The notes beneath the pieces were generated by a model. It was not told where the DNA came from. It did no database searches and saw nothing but the letters and a program-made list of their open reading frames with translations. Shown in pieces: positions 59,068-64,000 of a DNA stretch of 64,000 nt. Each line of letters opens with the position of its first letter. Within the stretch, counting starts at the first letter, position 1. The stretch is from assembly GCA_949825045.1 (NCBI GenBank), contig OX463808.1, forward strand, positions 30,627,674 through 30,691,673, written 5' to 3'. The position numbers and the translations under genes were made by a program. Source of the DNA: Argyresthia goedartella (lineage: Eukaryota > Arthropoda > Insecta > Lepidoptera > Argyresthiidae).

Positions 59068-60813
59068 CAGGTAGTTTGGTAGATCGATGTAAAGCCTTAA
59101 AACAAAGATAGTATAGACCATTTCAAACCATTTAGGCCAAACTTGTGTAAGCCGAAGTCGTTTTTAAACGACGTTTTATTGTGTTATGGAAAAAAAACAG
59201 AATTTTACAGATAATTGATAATAAATGCGATTTAAACCATTATTGATTTATTTTGCAACCATTTCAAAATAAGTACTGATAAAGTAATCTAACAAAAGTT
59301 GTTCTAGGCATGTGTGACTTGAGATATGGTATTTACAGACCTTTGAAATCCTAGAAATTGTCCTCTGCTTTAAACAAGGTTTTTTTAACTGCAATAAAAA
59401 AGACAGTTTTTTTTTGTTAGGAGACTCTTTTAGCATCAAGAAGATTATTATTATTATTATTGCGAGCCCACCATGTCCCACTGCTCGTCAAAGGCCTCTC
59501 TCCCCCTCTTCCACTCATCAAGAAGATATAATTTGTAAAATGGTCCTTAATTATCCACATGTGAGGGATTTGATGGGAAAGACAAGCAGTGCCAAAACAG
59601 TTATTTTTCATGAAACCTAATTGCTCGCAAATATGATACTTTAGAATATTATGTTTCATTACATTTTTTGTTTGTTTGATGGTCTACTATCGATGTATGT
59701 AAGATTTAATGTGCGCCACCAACTTGAAGAAAAAAAATAAAGGTGAAATTTTTCTCTCTCAATTTGGGTCAGAGGTCCTAATTTCAATAATTTATGAGAT
59801 GCCGTTATAAATAATATCTTAAAAGATAGAACAATAGCCAGCATGTATTTAGAATGGTTTCCACATAAAAACCTCGTCTGTTTTTAAAACATGAAATAAA
59901 ATAAAAACTTGCTTAAAAGCTGAGTATATTTTCTATACTCTATTTGCCGATAAAAGTTAATGGGAAATAAATATACTGGAATCTGATTGGTCGCTACGAT
60001 GACGCTATGACAGTGCGAGAATTTCTTAGTTTGTTCGTGCGACTCTAGTACTGTTCAGACGTGCTTTACTGTCTTGTGGTAATGCAATTGACAACTTTTT
60101 TTCCGTGATTAGGCTTGTTTATTGGTGTTTATGATTGATTAATATTTCGTATGATCTGGCTTGTTTATTTGCTTTTCATTGTTGATTGTGTTCTTAATTA
60201 TCTACCTATATGTAGCGTGAGCATATGTATATATGTATTAGGTATGTACGTATTATATGACATAATAAAAAAACTGCTAAATAAAGATTAATATGAAATC
60301 GGGTTTTTTCTATTTGTTCAATAAAAGTATTTTTATTTTAGTAAAACACCTGATAACTTACAAGATATATACTTAAAAGAGAAAAATGTTTAGTTGAGAT
60401 TAAAAAACACCATGAATGCGCCTTTTCTTGTTACCAGTTTGGTTGACGTCCACTGGCGATTTTTGACTTGTCTTTTGTATGAAATTGTGTATCAGACTAT
60501 TAACTTGTTTCGGCTAATTTAATACTTATAGCACTTCAAAAGGTCTGTAAAAACCATATCTCAAGTCAGAAATGCCTAGAACAAGTTTTGTTATATCACT
60601 TTAAACAGTAGATTAGAAATGATTGAAAAAGAAATCAATTATTGTTCAAAATCGGTAATTTTTACCGATTAACGATAAAATTGTGGGTTTTTTCGTCATA
60701 AGCAATAAAACATCCAAATACACGAAACGATAAGACTTCGACTAACATACATTTGGCCTTAATGGTCCGTACCAACTTCGTTTTAAGACTGCATCGATGT
60801 ACCAAACAACCTG
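59068..60813. mobile_element. TA-flanked DNA element with ~290-bp terminal inverted repeats
   Basis: The left end is CAGGTAGTTTGGTAGATCGA (59068) after TA; the right end is CATCGATGTACCAAACAACC, then TG (60813), before TA. Inverted homology continues inwards for about 290 bp, with shared blocks TTGTTCTAGGCAT, GACTTGAGATATGG and TTTACAGACCTTT. The middle (59380-60520) has no transposase I can recognise and carries an RTE tail. A TA target suggests the Tc1/mariner type, which is inferred from the flanks only. Confidence 0.78.
59440..59520 (-). pseudogene. RTE-type RT C-terminal scrap with AAT tail
   Basis: On minus: REAFDEQWDMVGSQ followed by AATAATAATAATAAT. It has the EAY.QQW...G pattern of an RTE-like C-terminus. 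It is about 80 bp long, inside the TIR element, hence inserted into it. Confidence 0.55.
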
Positions 60814-61853
60814 TATATACTAACAGGTCAAACACATAACCTCCTCTTTTTCGATTCCCGGCAGTCGGGTAAAAAGAGGAGTAGATAGAGAACGAGAATT
60901 AATTTTTTGACCACTTACAGTTTGAGCACCACTTGGCCTTAGCAAAGAATCGTAGTACGCGCACTTTCCGTACTTCTACCGTGGCCGTCGCATCGCAGTC
61001 GACGCTCCACTTACTGAGGAGTGGCTGCGTTCATTTTTAATAATAAAAAAACTGGTACGAAAATTGTAATGTGAAAAATTATTCAACTTATTTTTTTATG
61101 TGATTTTTTATTTTTAAAATTAAATGTTTTGGTTTTATCGCGTGCAATCGGATGTGACCTGTAATTGGATAGCAATGTGTGTGATTATTTTCTAAGGCTT
61201 CATCGGCCTTTTGCAAAGGCTCAGTGAGTTGGTTTAATTTGATTTATGAGCAGGTATTCAGTTCAGGAAACACTTGGGATTGATTTTTGTAGTGTTTTTG
61301 TTTTAATTATTTCTTCGGATGATTCCTTCGATGATAATGGGAGTGTGCGTGACGAACACAGTGACTATGGATATAAGCAGTAAGTATTTTTTTTGCCAAA
61401 AGCCATATAATCTTTATCTAAGCAAGTAAACACTCATAGGGTAATCTAAAACGGTGATAAGAGTTTTACTATCCGCTACCGTGTTCCGGAAAAATCAACC
61501 TTCGCCCACCATCTTAAAAAGGAAAATTCTTTACAAAGATTTACGGATTCACCTTAGCGTACAGATTTCCAAATATAGCATACCTAGAGACTTTATTTTG
61601 CATACAATGCACGAGTTTAAAAATGTGTGTTAAAGTCTACTTACTACATGAATGTAGATCTCAACTAATGCACGTTGAACTGATGTAGAGTAACGTAAGG
61701 AGTTTTAGCAGTTCTTGCAGAAAATCTATATCCTTAGACGGTCAGTGGGGTCACCAATAAACGAGTAGTACGATAAGAAAAACATCATAGGATAGTCGCA
61801 CGCATCCCTCAAGGTCTGCGCATCTGGGTATTTGCCAACCCCTTCGCTTCTTT
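60814..61853. other. Unassigned DNA with one small acidic ORF
   Basis: AT-rich. At 61246-61383 a + frame encodes 45 residues beginning MSRYSVQETLGIDF with an acidic run SSDDSFDDNGSVRDEHSDYG. The TAA overlaps a strong donor (GCA|GTAAGT at 61380). The layout (RYxxQExL then an acidic cluster) recalls the N-terminus of piggyBac-like transposases, but no catalytic part follows. Unproven. Confidence 0.35.
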
Positions 61854-61922
61854 AATATTTTATTATATCTACATCGCGCCACATAGCGTGTGGCGCGATG
61901 TAGATATACATATAATAAAATA
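61854..61922. repeat. Near-perfect 69-nt hairpin
   Basis: ATATCTACATCGCGCCACA and TGTGGCGCGATGTAGATAT are exact reverse complements over a 4-nt loop. Outer AATATTTTATT/AATAAAATAT arms pair after a 6-nt bulge (ATACAT) on the right. Confidence 0.9.
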
Positions 61923-62054
61923 TGCGGTGGCCTTGAATGCGCAGTAGTCACTTTTCAAAATACCTCTACATAGCAGTTATTCCCGCCAACGTCGCCCAGC
62001 GCTCTTAATTCGTGGCGCGAGGTATACCTGGCCTTGGTAGTCCATGGTCTCTCA

Positions 62055-62786
62055 TGCCCGAGCTACACGATGCTAGTGTTTCAAGCTAGCATAGCAAGCT
62101 AGAACCTTGGATTACTGTCCTGGCTTGCTATCTTGATTAAGAACATGCTAGTGCTGTTACACGATGCTAGATAATTTTAAGCCAGTACAATTGCCGTGAC
62201 TAAGGTGACAACTCGTCCGTTAAGTAAAATGAAAACTACGCCAATTCGCACTAGACGAATTAGTAGAAGACGTGATAGCAAAACGTAACCAAGGAATTAA
62301 CTTTACCCATTTTCAATAATTCTTGATATATTTTTTGTAGTGCTGAATCACGATGCGGCTTGACTTTATAAGATGGAATGGTGGCGTTCCATAAACATTT
62401 CTCTTCACGGTATAATTGTAACTTTAAATTGATCTCGTTAATTAGTTTAGGCATCTTTTATCTTTAATTGACTGTGAAAACACGTAGGTATTCATAAAAA
62501 AAAACGCGTAGTCACTGTTTACTAGCCAATCGAAAACTAGCTTTGCCGGCCACATAAAGCTAGTACAACTACAAGCTAGGATAGTAAAATCGGTGGTGGA
62601 GGTAGTACTAGCTCAAAAAATAGGACCCATCCTATTAAATCCTATTAAAATTGGCTTACTTGCGTTCTCACTAGCTTACTAGCCTAGAAATTAAGCTAGC
62701 TCTGTATACATGAAGCCAGAGTCACTAGCTTACTAACACTAGCATGCTATCCTAGCTTGAAAAACTAGCCTCATGTAGCTCGGGCA
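62055..62786. mobile_element. Inverted-repeat DNA element rich in CTAG words, with MADF-like fragment
   Basis: The left end is TGCCCGAGCTACACGATGCT, then AGTGTTTCAAGCTAGCATAG. The right end is the reverse complement of TGCCCGAGCTACATGAGGCT, then AGTTTTTCAAGCTAGGATAG. Both halves are packed with CTAGC/GCTAG words, including subterminal repeats of AAGCTAG. Target duplication is not clear. The internal MADF-like fragment suggests a PIF/Harbinger relative, since these carry a MADF or Myb-type second protein. Confidence 0.75.
62260..62454 (-). pseudogene. MADF-like domain fragment
   Basis: Sixty-four codons on minus. MPKLINEINLKLQLYREEK is followed by CLWNATIPSYKVKPHRDSAL and QKIYQEL. The CLWN...P.YK....R..AL..I pattern is that of MADF domains (Adf-1 type, a Myb/SANT-like DNA-binding fold). 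In DNA transposons of the PIF/Harbinger group such a protein binds the ends and helps the transposase. The frame is short and ends inside the element, so it is probably a remnant. Confidence 0.55.
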
Positions 62787-62873
62787 ACAATGATCAAGAC
62801 TTGGAAGAAAGACCGGAAGACGCTCGATAAATATGAATGCTTGCGTTCAAGGTTCGATGGAAACAGGTTTGAC

Positions 62874-63003
62874 GTTTTCATAATTCATAATTCTTTATTG
62901 CACAACTATTAAATTTAAAAGGTTACCCTTAACGTATTAAGGGAAATCATATGTATAAAGGCGAGCTTATCTCTAAAAAGAGATTTCATCCAGCAAACCA
63001 AGG
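62874..63003 (-). mobile_element. LINE 3' UTR fragment (family E)
   Basis: On minus: TGCTGGATGAAATCTC, GAGATAAGCTCGCCTTTATA, GTGCAATAAAGAATTATG and then a second AATTATG unit. Same order as at 23775-23890. No coding part. Confidence 0.72.
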
Positions 63004-63009
63004 TTTTAA

Positions 63010-64000
63010 ACTGTATCTCTATTATGTATCTGTGAATGATGTTTGGAAAGGGCAACAAATATATTGTTTACCAATAGTGTTAACTTTCAAATATGTTAAA
63101 GCTTGCTGAGCCCGCGCACTTCGCGCCGCCTTACAGTAGATGATGAATTGATGAGTGAACTGTATATTACGGAAGATGGCGGTGTTCCAAAACTAATTTA
63201 TTTCAAAATTATTTTTCTGTATATATTTTTTTCGGGCTTTCCGATATTTTTATTCTTATTCTGCTATTCAGGGCGGAGAAGAATCCAACAAGTAAGAGAT
63301 CATTAAAACCAGTCCAGCCGTTCTTGAGTTATAATTATAAGTGTTGTACTTTGTTTTATATATTTAAATGTTCTAATAAATGTTATAATTTAAACTTAGG
63401 TTTATTAGGTCACAACTTTATAATATAGTACTGGAGCCGAAGCGACGTGGAGCGGAGCGAGGCGACCCCATCTAGTTTAGTAAAAAATAAAGTTGAGAAA
63501 TTTTGGTGAACATTTAGTTCATTTGTAATGTATTTTTTTGTTGGATGTAACATTTTACACAAAGAAAGACAAACTTTATTTTTTTTTGGTAAAGAGCCTT
63601 TAATAACATAAGCCTTTTGAACTATGTTCGCCAACTTCAAATTGAAGTTGACCAATCAGAAGCGATTATTTCACAAGAGCCGTGACTTAAATCGATTGCA
63701 CCTATAATTTGAAAAGATATATGCCAAGAGATTCAGAATAGAACCTCGGCTCACCAAATGGTCCAACCTTTGAAACCCTACTGGTGTACATGTCAGGTCT
63801 AACTATCTTCTTCCTATAATTGTACGAGATATTCGGAGGCTTACAAATTGTAAGTCGCAATAGCTTAATGTATTATCTTAAGGTTTTGCAATGATATGTG
63901 GAAAACCCCTTTCTTAGAAAGTAAACCGCACCTTCATTACGTCGATATCTCTTTTTAAGTATGGATTGCTTCACTCACTATATCATCAATATTTTGTAAC
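63010..64000. other. Unassigned end of window; empty-site paralogue of the hAT target
   Basis: Positions 63634-63690 carry the uninterrupted version of the repeat into which the hAT element inserted (CTTCAAATTGAAGTTGACC ... GATTATTTCACAAGAGCC). The open stretch at 63103-63306 has no motif and no convincing exon structure. Confidence 0.5.

Noticed and set aside
11251..61922. CRISPR-like array from the repeated hairpins
   Set aside because: The hairpins are unrelated in sequence and irregularly spaced in eukaryotic DNA; there are no repeats with spacers.
63103..63306. Next spire exon (phase would fit an acceptor near 63139)
   Set aside because: The peptide does not resemble the region after WH2-D of known Spire proteins and no donor closes the frame.

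Overview
This window looks like nuclear DNA of a lepidopteran (moth or butterfly). It is AT-rich and crowded with decayed repeats. Repeat types I associate with Lepidoptera recur: tRNA-derived SINEs, 3' ends of RTE-, CR1- and Jockey-like non-LTR retrotransposons, short inverted-repeat elements and a hAT element. The one host gene I recognise is spire, the actin nucleator, on the + strand. Five consecutive coding exons are visible (28319-28458, 46848-47054, 49334-49506, 51356-51419, 52730-52844). All have GT-AG boundaries and compatible phases, and together they encode 233 codons. They cover the later part of the KIND domain and all four actin-binding WH2 repeats. The start of KIND and the C-terminal Spir-box/FYVE-like part were not found here.

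Layout. 1-3060: a decayed endonuclease/reverse-transcriptase non-LTR element on +. 3070-6700: anonymous DNA with an old RTE-type tail. 6714-9234: a degenerate hAT transposon whose target duplication and paralogous empty site can both be read. 9235-28318: gene-poor DNA with SINEs, MITE-like inverted repeats, LINE tails and a 125-bp minisatellite. 28319-52844: spire, with an 18.4-kb intron holding several retrotransposons, including the A/B pair at 31970-35920. 52845-64000: a CR1-like element, a recent Jockey-like insertion flanked by a perfect 199-bp duplication, a TA-flanked element with long terminal inverted repeats, and an inverted-repeat element carrying a MADF-like fragment.

The most unusual signals are four. 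(1) A tandem partial copy of a spire KIND exon keeps a splice donor but is out of frame. (2) A perfect 199-bp direct repeat flanks a truncated retrotransposon. (3) Near-perfect short hairpins recur inside otherwise ordinary repeats; in three cases another copy in the window shows that one arm is an added inverted duplication, as a template switch would produce. (4) Several LINE families end in short tandem repeats rather than poly(A). I found no operon-like or CRISPR-like system. Everything rests on reading the sequence; family names for repeats are inferences, and repeat boundaries are approximate unless an exact junction is argued.
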